The translations under genes were made by a program, and so were the position numbers. The notes under the pieces are model-generated. The model was not told the origin of the DNA. It did not search any database and worked only from the letters and a program-made list of their open reading frames with translations. Of a DNA stretch of 64,000 nucleotides, positions 35,719 to 45,155 are shown piece after piece; position 1 is the first letter of the stretch; each line of letters starts with the position of its first letter. Origin of the DNA: CALBPI01 sp039033995 (GTDB lineage: Bacteria > Pseudomonadota > Gammaproteobacteria > Steroidobacterales > Woeseiaceae); assembly GCA_039033995.1 (NCBI GenBank), contig JBCCBP010000014.1:7144-71143 (forward strand). The letters are read 5' to 3'.

Positions 35719-37977
35719 CTAAAATGTAAGTTGAGCGCCGAACATTGCAGTTCGCGCCTTATTCGGACGTGCCCCGTAAGGGGTTCGCCCGACAATATCG
35801 AAATCGTCAAGAACATTCTCAACTGTTGCGCTGAGATTTAGAGCATCGGACCATTGGTAGTTAAAGGAAACGTCAACGATAACACTTGACTCGATTTGCT
35901 CGAATGCACCGCAACTCGCTCTGGCACAAGCGTCACCGAGGAAATTAACCGAGATATAACTGGCCCATCGATCATGCTCAATACCAGTACTGAGGAGACC
36001 TTGACTCTCTGGAATATACGGCAGGGGATCACCTTTAGAAACCGCACCAAAAAAATCGGTATTCGCGATGTCACTATCAAACTCGGCGTCTATCGCCGTG
36101 TAAGTGAGTTGTATAGGAAACCGATAACCACCCTTTCCCTGAATCACGTGCTCTAAGGAAAGCTCTAAACCGGCGACAGTCGCAGCATCGCCATTGAAAG
36201 CATCACCCACCTCACAATCAACGCCAGACGACGCAGTACACGTGCCCACAAGATTATCGTAGTCAGTCAAGAACACGCCGATATCGGCCCGGGTCAGGCC
36301 ATTATCAAACCGCAGACCGAGTTCGTAGTTGGTGCTCTCCTCTTCATCGACGTCCGGAGCATTGCTCGGTGCCGAAAAGCCCTTGTGTACCCCAGCATAA
36401 GCAGACCAAGCATCGTTGAACGCATAGGCGATACCAATACCCGGTATCAGTACACTGATATTGTTCTCACGGCGATCGCGCAAGTTTGCATCGCTGCGAG
36501 CAGACGGGTCGGCAGTCAGCCCGGCACGCGTCTCCCAACGTGTTCGCTCTTGCTCAATACGTTCATAACGCAGACCAGGTGCAATCAACCAACGACCGAA
36601 CTCTATTTCGTCGCGCACGTACAATGCGATAACGTCAGCATCTTGCTCCTGATTTCCCGCATTGCCGAGCAAGCCTAAGTCAGCCAACACCAAATCGCCA
36701 TTGCTTTGCGTGTACGTACTGTTGCGTTGCAAACGTTCCGAATGATCTCGGTGAACACGCAGCCCAATCGCTAATCCGTGCGAAATTCCGCCAGTCGCAA
36801 CCTGTAAACGCGAGTCGATCTCCACTCCCGTAGAATAGTATTCACGAGCATTCGACCGAATCTGCACCGCACCTTCAGGCGTGTCGCCACCGTTTAGGAT
36901 GGCACGTAACCCTAGAACGTCTTCCGTACCGATACCTACGCCACGATTGACGGCCTGAATCAGCTGAAACCAGCTGACACCATTGAACGATTCGGCATCG
37001 GGGGATCCTGTAACGTCGTAACCCTCGGTCTTGAACCAGTCGCGTTCAAACTCATTGTGGTAGAGGGAGGTCGTCAGCTCAAAACGGTCGCTAGAAAGTG
37101 TGTGACGCAGTAGAAACTGGCTGTGTGTCGTGTCGATATTATCGAGACTCGACAAACCATACCGCCGCACAGGATCACGCCGAAAGTCCTCGTCAGTAAG
37201 CCCGAGATAAGACTGATCGGAGTTCTCAGTCGCATACTGTAACTTCAAATCGAACCGCTGTTGCCAGCGACCGATCTGATCCGGTGAATATCGCAACTTC
37301 ACCATATAGTCTTGTTTTTCGAGCCCGGTGTCTCCGCCAGTATCTAGCGTTTGAAATCCATCGCTTTGCCATTGATGTGTTTCGACCAACCAACCGAATC
37401 GGTCGTTACTATCGCCATAGTGACCGTGTAAACGCCACGTCGCATCTTGGCCGAGCTGGAGATTCACAAACCCAGCGGCCTGATCAGGAATAGGGGTCGA
37501 GATCAAATTAACCGCACCACCAATCGTGTAGGGCCCTTCGGTGATGGTGGAAGGCCCCTTTAGCACCTCAACAGATGACAATCGACCTGCAGTCGGAAAA
37601 TAATAAGCAGCTGGCGCTGCGTATGGCGCAGGTGCGATAAGGATGCCATCTTCAAGCAAGGTGATCCGCGCACTGCGTTCTGACGCCGTACCGCGAATAC
37701 TCAAATTCGGCCGTAAACCATAGCCATCTTCGAGCTGCACAGTGACGCCCGGTACGCTGCGGATGATGCGTTGAATATCGGATTGGTTGAACTTCAAGAT
37801 ATCGTCGACATCAATAACGGTCGCACTCCCTGGTACACGGGCCAGGTCTTGGGCACGACTGATAATGGTTACCTCCGGCAGCACATCACTGAGCGCCTCA
37901 GGATCATCTTTGAGCGGCTGTTGGGCAACAGCGGACAAGGGCAGCAATAGGCAACTGCAAGCAAGCATTTTTTTCAC
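35719..37977 (-). CDS. TonB-dependent receptor, FecA-like
   Basis: A 752-residue outer-membrane receptor with a signal peptide (MKKMLACSCLLLPLSAVAQQ), a plug domain (about residues 30-160; YGLRPNLSIRGTASERS and VEVLKGPSTITEGPYTIGG) and a 22-strand barrel ending in phenylalanine (MFGAQLTF). The plug resembles that of ferric dicitrate receptors. It has no STN domain, so it is unlikely to signal by itself. It is the last gene of the imelysin/di-heme operon, 13 bases after the DUF1513 gene, and would import an iron chelate energised by TonB. Confidence 0.88.
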   Translation of the reverse strand: MKKMLACSCLLLPLSAVAQQPLKDDPEALSDVLPEVTIISRAQDLARVPGSATVIDVDDILKFNQSDIQRIIRSVPGVTVQLEDGYGLRPNLSIRGTASERSARITLLEDGILIAPAPYAAPAAYYFPTAGRLSSVEVLKGPSTITEGPYTIGGAVNLISTPIPDQAAGFVNLQLGQDATWRLHGHYGDSNDRFGWLVETHQWQSDGFQTLDTGGDTGLEKQDYMVKLRYSPDQIGRWQQRFDLKLQYATENSDQSYLGLTDEDFRRDPVRRYGLSSLDNIDTTHSQFLLRHTLSSDRFELTTSLYHNEFERDWFKTEGYDVTGSPDAESFNGVSWFQLIQAVNRGVGIGTEDVLGLRAILNGGDTPEGAVQIRSNAREYYSTGVEIDSRLQVATGGISHGLAIGLRVHRDHSERLQRNSTYTQSNGDLVLADLGLLGNAGNQEQDADVIALYVRDEIEFGRWLIAPGLRYERIEQERTRWETRAGLTADPSARSDANLRDRRENNISVLIPGIGIAYAFNDAWSAYAGVHKGFSAPSNAPDVDEEESTNYELGLRFDNGLTRADIGVFLTDYDNLVGTCTASSGVDCEVGDAFNGDAATVAGLELSLEHVIQGKGGYRFPIQLTYTAIDAEFDSDIANTDFFGAVSKGDPLPYIPESQGLLSTGIEHDRWASYISVNFLGDACARASCGAFEQIESSVIVDVSFNYQWSDALNLSATVENVLDDFDIVGRTPYGARPNKARTAMFGAQLTF

Positions 37978-37990
37978 AGGGTTTTCCTAA

Positions 37991-39100
37991 CTAGGTATCG
38001 ATAACGGTTAAGTGGTTATCGAAACGAAATGACTCTATTCTGGTTTTCCGCATTTCCCCGTTTTCAATGCCGGGAATCGCAAACCGATATAGCATGCCTC
38101 GCCCCGAGCTAATCACGAACTCGCGAGCACGTCGATCGAAGCCAACCCCGGCCACATCGGATAGGCGATAACTGCGCAAATGCCGTCGCGAGCTTGTGTC
38201 CCAAAAGCTAACACGATGGCCGCGCGGCGACGTTACCACGGCAACCCCAGTTTCAGGATCACAGCATACACTCGCTGTATAGTTATTAAGTGCTTGGACG
38301 TCTGCTACATTCGCTGATAGTGGCGCAAGTCGATCGTCGTCCGTCGTTGATCGCCAGTCTGCGCTCACCACCAGCGGACTGGATCCGTAAGACTTATCCT
38401 GGTGCTGCAGTCCGACGAGCGTTTCGCCGTTGTTTAAAACATCGATGTGTCGAACGCTGCTCTGAGGCATTGCAGGTACACGACGATCCATCAACGCGCC
38501 CGTTTTCACATCAATTTTGACCAGACTGGGCTCCATTGTGTCGATGTTTAACGGCTCGCGACCATAGTCAGGATGTGTAGCAATACCACCATTAGCAACG
38601 ATCAGCGTTTGTCCATTGTCAGCCCATCGCATCTCGTGCGGACCTATGCCGTGACTTGAAAATTCATGTTCCACGGTAAGCGTCCTGGCATCTCTCACCA
38701 CGATCACGCCTTGTCCATAGTCAAGGTCGTTTTCACTCGTGAATAGCCAACGCCCATCACGGGAGTACAGACCATGCCCGTACAGATGCCGGTTGCTGGG
38801 CGTCTCTGTGGAACGTAGATGCTTACCGTCACGGTAACGATATTGATCTATCACGCGACGCGGGCGGCGCCCGAAGACGGTCACAACACTTTTGTTCGGC
38901 GATCGCACGGCGTCATGACCGCGATCGCTCAACGACGTCGAAAACACTATCTCGCCATCACCGGACACACGTAGTAGCACCGGTCGCTCGGCATCATCTG
39001 CCGCAGCGCTGATCAGATCCGACCGCAACAACGGCTTGCGACGTATGCAAGCCGCCGACGTCAATGCCAGCCCGATCAATACAGCGCGACGATCCATCAT
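37991..39100 (-). CDS. DUF1513-family periplasmic propeller-like protein
   Basis: A 369-residue protein with an N-terminal export signal and a possible lipobox (SAAC at about residue 18). The body shows repeated WD-like blades: HLYGHGLYSRDGRWLFTSEND, GIGPHEMRWADNGQTLIVANGG and LVGLQHQD. DUF1513 proteins regularly accompany imelysin and di-heme oxidoreductase genes in Fur-controlled loci. It starts 2 bases after imelysin 2 ends. The biochemical role is unknown. Confidence 0.85.
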   Translation of the reverse strand: MMDRRAVLIGLALTSAACIRRKPLLRSDLISAAADDAERPVLLRVSGDGEIVFSTSLSDRGHDAVRSPNKSVVTVFGRRPRRVIDQYRYRDGKHLRSTETPSNRHLYGHGLYSRDGRWLFTSENDLDYGQGVIVVRDARTLTVEHEFSSHGIGPHEMRWADNGQTLIVANGGIATHPDYGREPLNIDTMEPSLVKIDVKTGALMDRRVPAMPQSSVRHIDVLNNGETLVGLQHQDKSYGSSPLVVSADWRSTTDDDRLAPLSANVADVQALNNYTASVCCDPETGVAVVTSPRGHRVSFWDTSSRRHLRSYRLSDVAGVGFDRRAREFVISSGRGMLYRFAIPGIENGEMRKTRIESFRFDNHLTVIDT

Positions 39101-39102
39101 GC

Positions 39103-40257
39103 TCAGTCGCCATCCTGGTTGCTAAAACCTAGATTCACATCAGCAGCAACTGCCGCATCGATAAAGACGTCGGCCAGATCTTGCAGCGAGGTGCGAATGG
39201 TATCGATGTCGCCAGTCGACGTACCCAATAAAATCGACTCGATGGATGAGGACAGCGCGTTGAGACCACCTTCGGCAGTTGCAAGGTTGGTATCTAGTTG
39301 CCCTGAAATCGCTTCTCCATCGTGAGCTCGAGCAATGTAGTCACGGAAACCGTAGTCGGTATCCGCCGTACCCCGATCAAGCCATAATCGAATCGTATCA
39401 ACGTTCGCTTGAATGTTTTCAGCAGAGTGCTCGGAACGGAACGACTCGGTGGTGAGTGGACCGGTTTGCTGTGGGCGAGTAACTTTCTCATCAGCAACAA
39501 ACTCAACATCCTGCGCCATGCTTTCAAGCACAACTGTCAACACCTCAGTCGAGTCCATAAACTGTCCACTACCACTGGTGAAATCCGCGACCAATTGACC
39601 ACCCTCTGCCCAAGCTGTTGCCAACTCGTCAGCCATCGTGTCGTAGTTTTCCGTAATCGCGACCGCAAGATCGCACCGTCGCGGACCCGAAGTGGCGTTA
39701 TCCAACCCGCCGAGTTCAAAAAACAAATACTCAAGCGCCGGCAAACCCTGAGCACCCACGGGGCTGTTAGCAACTACCGTTTCCGTAATTGCCTGGCTAC
39801 CCTGCAATAGACTGGTGACATTGTTCAAAACAGCATCATTCGGATCAGGAAAGAACTGTATTCGCAAGCGTCGATTGTTTTCCTCAACTGGGCCGAATCG
39901 TACGATACTGACACGTTGCCAGGCGATCATCGACGAACGCCAAGCGTCTTGTAATCCCGAAAGATCAGCCGTAGGTGCGTTACAAAAATCAGTTACGGTC
40001 GTCTTGAGTGTTTCGGAGTCTGTTGCCATTTGCGTATAGCCGGGAACAATACTGCCAAAGGCCAAGGACTCAAACAGCCGCCCTTGCTCTTCAGCGACCG
40101 TGCCAATGGCACCCAACGGATCCGTCGGTGTGGGATTACCACCGGTCGGTGGCGGCGGTGTGGTGCTTCCATCACCCCCACCACCGCCGCACGCTACGAC
40201 GAGCAATGATGCTGCCGCGGCGAGGGAAACCCGAATTTTTGATGTGAATGTTGACAT
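39103..40257 (-). CDS. Imelysin-family lipoprotein 2 (lacks the motif histidine)
   Basis: A 384-residue lipoprotein with lipobox VVAC followed by a Gly/Pro/Thr linker. The helical imelysin domain is recognisable from DAWRSSMIAWQRVSIVRFGP and from GLPALEYLFFELGG. In classical imelysins the last region reads GxHxxE; here the histidine is replaced by proline (GLPALE), so the canonical metal site is altered. I use the ATG at 40257 with GGGAGGG upstream; an earlier ATG lies within the previous gene. It follows di-heme gene 2 by 19 bases. Confidence 0.87.
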   Translation of the reverse strand: MSTFTSKIRVSLAAAASLLVVACGGGGGDGSTTPPPPTGGNPTPTDPLGAIGTVAEEQGRLFESLAFGSIVPGYTQMATDSETLKTTVTDFCNAPTADLSGLQDAWRSSMIAWQRVSIVRFGPVEENNRRLRIQFFPDPNDAVLNNVTSLLQGSQAITETVVANSPVGAQGLPALEYLFFELGGLDNATSGPRRCDLAVAITENYDTMADELATAWAEGGQLVADFTSGSGQFMDSTEVLTVVLESMAQDVEFVADEKVTRPQQTGPLTTESFRSEHSAENIQANVDTIRLWLDRGTADTDYGFRDYIARAHDGEAISGQLDTNLATAEGGLNALSSSIESILLGTSTGDIDTIRTSLQDLADVFIDAAVAADVNLGFSNQDGD

Positions 40258-40276
40258 GGAGAGCCCTCCCTTGGGT

Positions 40277-41620
40277 TCACAGTGCGAGAACAAACGCAAC
40301 TAGTGCATCCTGATCCGCTTTGCTAAATTTGTTGAATTTGGCTGCCGCAGGGGCGGCCTCGCCGCCATGCCAAAGCACAGCTTCATGAATTGTGGACGCG
40401 CGGCCATCGTGCAGAAAACCCGTTTCCGGGTTGAGTTGCTTAGCGGCTCCTAGCGCCCAGAGCGGTGGTGTCCGCCATTCGCCACCGGTGGCACTGCCCT
40501 CAACGACACCGTCTGCGAGCAAGGGACCCATATCGTGCAATAACAGATCTGTATAAGGCCAGATTTCTTGTTGTTGTTTGTTGATAGTGACTTTGTGAGA
40601 GGGTGTATGACAAGAAGCGCAGCGTGCGTCGTTAAACAACATTCGTCCACGATCAATTTCTGGATTCACGGGCCGTGCGTCAGGCACACCGAGCGAGGAC
40701 GTAAACTGAACCACATAATCAAACAACTGTTCGTTGATCTCATGCTCTCCGACCGGACCATCACCGCGCCTTTGCGCGGAGCACAATGTTTGCGCCGAAG
40801 AGCAAGGCTCCTCCGGTGCTAGCGCACTGGTGATACCGATGTCATTTCTAAAGGCGTCCGCCGTTTGATCAGCAACACTTGGGTGAGGTGCTTTCCAGCC
40901 GAATCGGCCAGCCAAACGCTGATCGCCGTCCCCGATCCAGTTGATGCGACCAGAAATACCGTCGAAATCATTATCTTCCGGGTCCGCCAGTGCAACCAAT
41001 CGAGATTCAGGTATCGCTTCCAACAGTCCCAATCCGACAATACCGGGGGCCAATCTTGGTGACACGGAGTACATTGGTGCATCTCCGAGCCCTGCATGAA
41101 TCTGTCGCAATGAACCAGCAATCGTATCCAGCGATCGAATCTCTATGTTCGGGTATGGCTCACCGGAGTAGAACCCAGAGACGCGTCGGCCATCTGCATT
41201 CATGTCATACGTAGCCCGAGGCTGCAGGTGGGTACCGAACCGTGCGCGGAGTGTTGGCTCATCGACCAACCGGTACACCGTTCCAACTGCACGCGGTTTA
41301 AAGCGCAGACTGTCACCGCGCCCACCGCTGGCATGGCAAGCAACACAAGAACGTGCGCTGAATACAGGTCCCAGGCCATCGCGTGCAGTGGTGGAAGCGG
41401 GCGCGGCTACCCAAGGATCGCGAAACAAAGCGAATCCTGTCCAGAAAGTCAGTTCTGTCATACGGTCCATTGCGGGTGTCGGCTTGACAAAACTGGGCGA
41501 AATTGAAGATGAGACTGTCCACAGCCCGCCGGGCTTAGGCAACGGCATTGGCGGCGCTTTGCTGCACGACCCCGCCAACAGCGCAGCGGAAAGTAATACC
41601 ATCGCCGCAACTCGAGTCAC
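40277..41620 (-). CDS. Di-heme oxidoreductase-family lipoprotein 2
   Basis: A 447-residue protein of the di-heme oxidoreductase (putative peroxidase/thiol oxidoreductase, DHOR) family. It carries two c-type heme sites, CVACH and CASCH, and a probable lipoprotein signal (LLAGSC). Conserved stretches are FWTGFALFRDPWV, FSARSCVACHASGGRGDS and GFLHDGRASTIHEAVLWHGGEA. Its start overlaps the end of the first di-heme gene by 4 bases. The usual partner in such loci is a single copy; here there are two in tandem. Confidence 0.9.
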   Translation of the reverse strand: MTRVAAMVLLSAALLAGSCSKAPPMPLPKPGGLWTVSSSISPSFVKPTPAMDRMTELTFWTGFALFRDPWVAAPASTTARDGLGPVFSARSCVACHASGGRGDSLRFKPRAVGTVYRLVDEPTLRARFGTHLQPRATYDMNADGRRVSGFYSGEPYPNIEIRSLDTIAGSLRQIHAGLGDAPMYSVSPRLAPGIVGLGLLEAIPESRLVALADPEDNDFDGISGRINWIGDGDQRLAGRFGWKAPHPSVADQTADAFRNDIGITSALAPEEPCSSAQTLCSAQRRGDGPVGEHEINEQLFDYVVQFTSSLGVPDARPVNPEIDRGRMLFNDARCASCHTPSHKVTINKQQQEIWPYTDLLLHDMGPLLADGVVEGSATGGEWRTPPLWALGAAKQLNPETGFLHDGRASTIHEAVLWHGGEAAPAAAKFNKFSKADQDALVAFVLAL

Positions 41621-43290
41621 AATGACCCCAAAAACGCGTACAACGCCGCGCGCTCTTCTGCGGACATCGCAAGCACGGCATTGCGGCTCTCAGATGCCTC
41701 GCCACCGTGCCAAAGCACGGCTTCCTCAAGCGTGCGTGCACGCCCGTCATGCAAGAATGTCGCATTTGGATTGACGACTTGGGCAAGACCGACGCCCCAC
41801 AACGGTGGCGTACGCCATTCGGTGCCGCTTGCCAATCGATCCGGTCTACCATCAGCAAGACCTTCGCAACGAAGCACAAAGGTACAATTCTCTCCGGTCG
41901 GACAGGCTCGACCGTCCGCGAATTCTCGAGTCACTGTCTGGCAGCTGCCACCCATATCGTGCAACAACAAATCTGTATAGGGGAAGATCGTCTGGTTGCT
42001 TAACACCTCGATCGATTCTGCGTCAGGCACCAAGCGATTCAGCTCGATGTCGCCGAGTACACTGCCCGGCGCAATACCAGTCGTGAATGTCTGTGTGTGA
42101 CAACCGCCACAATTTGATTCAAAAAATAGGGTACGGCCGGCAACGATTTGCGGATCCCATGTGTTTGAGGTTGCATCAAACCCGCGCCTGTCTGGTACGG
42201 CGAGCAACCGTGAGTAGAATTCAACGAGTGCCAATTCGAGATCGGATACATCCACGCCGCCCGGAAATTGATTGGGCTCCAATAGCGCGGCTTGCGTGCA
42301 ACTCGCTTGATCTGCGGCGCAAGGCTCCTCCACCGCGAGACTAGAGGTCACCCCCATATCGCCACGATACGCATCTGCACTTTGCTGCAGAACACTCGCC
42401 GAAGTCGCTTTATGGCCGTATCGACCAAGCGCCTCTGCACCTGTAGTGTCATCGAATACGCGATTAGCACGACCACTAATCCCATCGCCGTCGGTGTCGT
42501 TCGGATCCTCATTTGCCAAGATCGCGCTCTCCGGTATCGCACCCAGCAATCCCAGCCCTACCATTTGCTGTGCCACTCGTGGTGAGAACAGCACGCCAGC
42601 GGAGAACTCTCCGTAGCTCAGTTCGCGGATCTTGTACGTCGGTCGTCGCAACTCAAACGATGTGCCATCGTTATACGTACCAGACAACGTCTCATATTCA
42701 ATGTATGCGAACGCCTCGCCGATGGCCTGAGTCGCGCCCCCGCCAAATGAAGATAGCCCGACGCTCGGGTCATTACCTTCAAAGGAAATGGCACCGAACG
42801 TATGCAACTGGGTCCCATATCGCGCATCAGGAATAGGATTATCATCGGCGTCGTTGCCGAGGCTGATCCGCATGAACATCGCATCAAACGGGGTGGCTTG
42901 ATCTGGCGGCACACGTCCGCGGCCATCTCGAGTATGACACCCCTGACAAGTTGGCGCGTTCATCAGCGGCCCCTGGCCTTCATTGTCACTCCTGAATATG
43001 GCGTTACCGCCTTTGAAGTTCGCGTCGGCTGAAAAATCTCGCTGGATCGCTTGAGGCGCTTGACTAAACGCTTGGTCATTCGACACAGAAGTACCCGCAT
43101 CTGCACCTGAGAAGCGCTCTCCCGCAGTTAGCAGTGGTACTGTCGGACCAGAAGGCGGCGGGGGAGACGGCGGCGGAGCCAGTGATACTGGCTCGGTTCC
43201 ACCTGAGCCTCCGCCGCCGCAGGCCTGTAAACACAGACCTAGACCGGCAATCGGAATAATGCGCCCCAGTATCTCGCGCAATTTTCCCAT
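41617..43290 (-). CDS. Di-heme oxidoreductase-family lipoprotein 1
   Basis: A 557-residue paralogue of the next gene, about 110 residues longer. A lipobox (LQAC at residues 21-24) leads into a Gly- and Pro-rich linker. Heme-binding motifs are CQGCH (115-119) and CGGCH in the second half; ATFLHDGRARTLEEAVLWHGGEA near the end parallels the partner. An extra loop with four cysteines (CQTV ... CPTGENCTFVLRC) is not present in the paralogue. It starts 13 bases after imelysin 1 ends. Confidence 0.9.
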   Translation of the reverse strand: MGKLREILGRIIPIAGLGLCLQACGGGGSGGTEPVSLAPPPSPPPPSGPTVPLLTAGERFSGADAGTSVSNDQAFSQAPQAIQRDFSADANFKGGNAIFRSDNEGQGPLMNAPTCQGCHTRDGRGRVPPDQATPFDAMFMRISLGNDADDNPIPDARYGTQLHTFGAISFEGNDPSVGLSSFGGGATQAIGEAFAYIEYETLSGTYNDGTSFELRRPTYKIRELSYGEFSAGVLFSPRVAQQMVGLGLLGAIPESAILANEDPNDTDGDGISGRANRVFDDTTGAEALGRYGHKATSASVLQQSADAYRGDMGVTSSLAVEEPCAADQASCTQAALLEPNQFPGGVDVSDLELALVEFYSRLLAVPDRRGFDATSNTWDPQIVAGRTLFFESNCGGCHTQTFTTGIAPGSVLGDIELNRLVPDAESIEVLSNQTIFPYTDLLLHDMGGSCQTVTREFADGRACPTGENCTFVLRCEGLADGRPDRLASGTEWRTPPLWGVGLAQVVNPNATFLHDGRARTLEEAVLWHGGEASESRNAVLAMSAEERAALYAFLGSL

Positions 43291-43303
43291 TGACTTTCCT
43301 TCG

Positions 43304-44701
43304 TTAGATATCTTCCTCGGTGTCTTGGCGAAGATCGCCGACCGTTACGCCGAGATCAGTGATGACAGTTTCAAGAACGTCTGTCTGAGCCGACAGCGCT
43401 TGAATCGATCCACTGATATTCGGCTCGTTGATACCGAGCTGGATTTGTGTGTCGAACGGCATGCCTGCCTTGGCCATGTCGTCGATCGTGCTGATTCGAA
43501 TCATAGTCGTTTCGAGTGCAGAACGGAATGCATTCGCTGTTTCAAAAAAGCCTTCAGATATCAACAAATCATGGACACCGGCGCCAGCGACGACAGAACC
43601 GTCGATGCGCGTGTAAGTACCGAAGTAAGAGTTCTCGATACCCATCGCGTTGGTGACGATATCGCGGTGCGTATTGTCGGAGAAGCACGAATGCTCGTCT
43701 TCCTGACTGTTGGTCAAAAGTGCAATGTTCATACGTTCGCCAGCTAGCTCACCAAAGCCCAATCGACCCATACCCTCAAGGATTTTCGCGAGCGATGTGT
43801 CTCCACCAGCAACAAAGTTGGCGTAGTGGTTTCCCGTGCCGTTCGGGTTCCACGCATCAACCAGGGTCTTCAGGTCTTCGACGAGAATCTCTGCAACAGT
43901 TTGTAAGTACAAACCACGACGTTCGCAGATAACACTCGGCTGACTGTTGGCTAAACCGCTAGTGCAGGACGCGCCAGTCTGATAATCGCTAACTGGACGT
44001 TGTCCGCCGCTTGAGTCCCGGGTACCGGTACCGCTGAGGTCAGCGTTCAAATCCTGTCCCCAGAGTAAAAACTCAATCGCGTGAAAACCCGTGGTTAGGT
44101 TGCGCTCGTCACCGCCAAGCTCGTTGTTGGCGCGAAGATTTGCAGAATCGATCGTAAAGGTCGTGTCTGAGATGATGTTGCCGGTCACGGAGTTTGTAGA
44201 GTTGGGGATTTCAGGACCTGAATCACCATCGACAGCGGCTGCCACATAGTCGATCAGCGCTTCGCCAAGCGGCCACGCGTTGATAGCACCTTCAGGGCCA
44301 TCGCCTTCTTGACCCAAGGAACCGTCAGGCAACAAGGCATCGATCGGACCGACACGGAACCGATAGACTTCGGTTTGGCCATAAGGCTCGTTCACCGCAA
44401 GCCACGCTGCTTTCGCGGCATCAAAATTCTCTTGTGTTGGATCAGCAACCAGATCATCGATCGCACCCTCGAGCGCGATGGCCAATACCCACGAGTCAGA
44501 ATATGACGCGTACGCAATGTTGGCATTTGTGGTCACAACATCGGTACGAGAAACGCTGGTTGAAGCCGGTCCCGCGGGACCGGCTGGGCCGGTAGCTCCC
44601 GCTGCACCAGTAGCGCCTGCGGGCCCAGTTGCGCCATCGTCGCCCTCGCAGCCAACGAGAAGGAAGCTCGCGCAGAGCATCCCAAGCAAAAATTTATTCA
44701 T
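43304..44701 (-). CDS. Imelysin-family (IrpA/M75-like) lipoprotein 1 with collagen-like linker
   Basis: A 465-residue lipoprotein: signal peptide with lipobox LVGC (cleavage before C18), then nine perfect Gly-X-Y triplets (residues 20-46), then an imelysin domain with the intact GxHxxE signature GFHAIE at 205-210. IrpA-like imelysins are iron-regulated cell-envelope proteins thought to bind iron. I choose the ATG at 44701 because GGAG lies 9 bases upstream; the ATG at 44716 overlaps that site. It is the first gene of a six-gene operon preceded by a Fur-like box. Confidence 0.9.
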   Translation of the reverse strand: MNKFLLGMLCASFLLVGCEGDDGATGPAGATGAAGATGPAGPAGPASTSVSRTDVVTTNANIAYASYSDSWVLAIALEGAIDDLVADPTQENFDAAKAAWLAVNEPYGQTEVYRFRVGPIDALLPDGSLGQEGDGPEGAINAWPLGEALIDYVAAAVDGDSGPEIPNSTNSVTGNIISDTTFTIDSANLRANNELGGDERNLTTGFHAIEFLLWGQDLNADLSGTGTRDSSGGQRPVSDYQTGASCTSGLANSQPSVICERRGLYLQTVAEILVEDLKTLVDAWNPNGTGNHYANFVAGGDTSLAKILEGMGRLGFGELAGERMNIALLTNSQEDEHSCFSDNTHRDIVTNAMGIENSYFGTYTRIDGSVVAGAGVHDLLISEGFFETANAFRSALETTMIRISTIDDMAKAGMPFDTQIQLGINEPNISGSIQALSAQTDVLETVITDLGVTVGDLRQDTEEDI

Positions 44702-44894
44702 CCCTACAAACTCCATTAATCTTGTTAGTTGAGGCGAGTCGATTTCACGGAGTCGCTAGCACCCGAATTCTGCTGCTTAAATTTGTAATCATTCCGATGC
44801 AATTAGCGAAACCAACATGGGACGTCGACTCGCGGACGCCCAAATCACGTTCGTTGAAATACACGGACGAGTATGCGACGTTGATACTTGAAAC

Positions 44895-44913
44895 GCAACT
44901 AATTCTCATTTGC
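44895..44913. promoter_or_regulatory. Fur-like box upstream of the imelysin operon
   Basis: Read on the minus strand, GCAAATGAGAATTAGTTGC matches 12 of 19 positions of the Fur consensus and shows GCAA/TTGC dyad ends; AATGAGAATTA is a typical core. It is 194 bases upstream of the imelysin 1 start. The genes it would control are of a class known to be Fur-regulated in other bacteria. Confidence 0.6.
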
Positions 44914-44965
44914 ATTTAATGATCTGAATTGGGTGCCTGTCAGTGGAACAAAACAAACCGCAATC
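44895..44965 (-). repeat. 71-bp Fur-box module, copy 1
   Basis: Aligns without gaps to 50838-50908 with about 59 of 71 identical bases. It comprises the Fur-like box and a conserved block upstream of it (relative to transcription) starting GATTGCGGTTTGT. The rest of the 44,702-45,155 gap holds a hairpin terminator and one 55-bp repeat; I see no gene. Confidence 0.7.
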
Positions 44966-44994
44966 ATAGTTAGTACTTTCGTACAACAAATAAA

Positions 44995-45018
44995 GACACC
45001 CTGCGGGTGCCTTTTCTT
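44995..45018. terminator. Hairpin terminator, possibly bidirectional
   Basis: CACCC (44997-45001) and GGGTG (45005-45009) form a stem round TGC, with T-rich sequence on both sides when read on the respective strands (CTTTTCTTATT on plus, TCTTTATTTG on minus). On the minus strand it would end transcripts entering from the truncated gene at 45.2 kb and shield the imelysin promoter. Confidence 0.55.
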
Positions 45019-45047
45019 ATTCTAAGCAAGAGAATTGATCGGCAACT

Positions 45048-45102
45048 GAGCTTGAACGATCCCGTCAACCGTGGAAGTAATGCCCGTGACGCACCGCTTA
45101 CG
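45048..45102 (-). repeat. 55-bp IS66-like end, copy C
   Basis: Same 55-base unit and orientation as copies A and B, but without adjoining tnpA. It is nearly identical over its full length (one difference) to the inverted copy D at 45722-45776. Confidence 0.7.
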
Positions 45103-45155
45103 AATGAAGTACAAGATAGTTGGGTATACGTCTTTGACTGTGCCGTTACGTTCTG

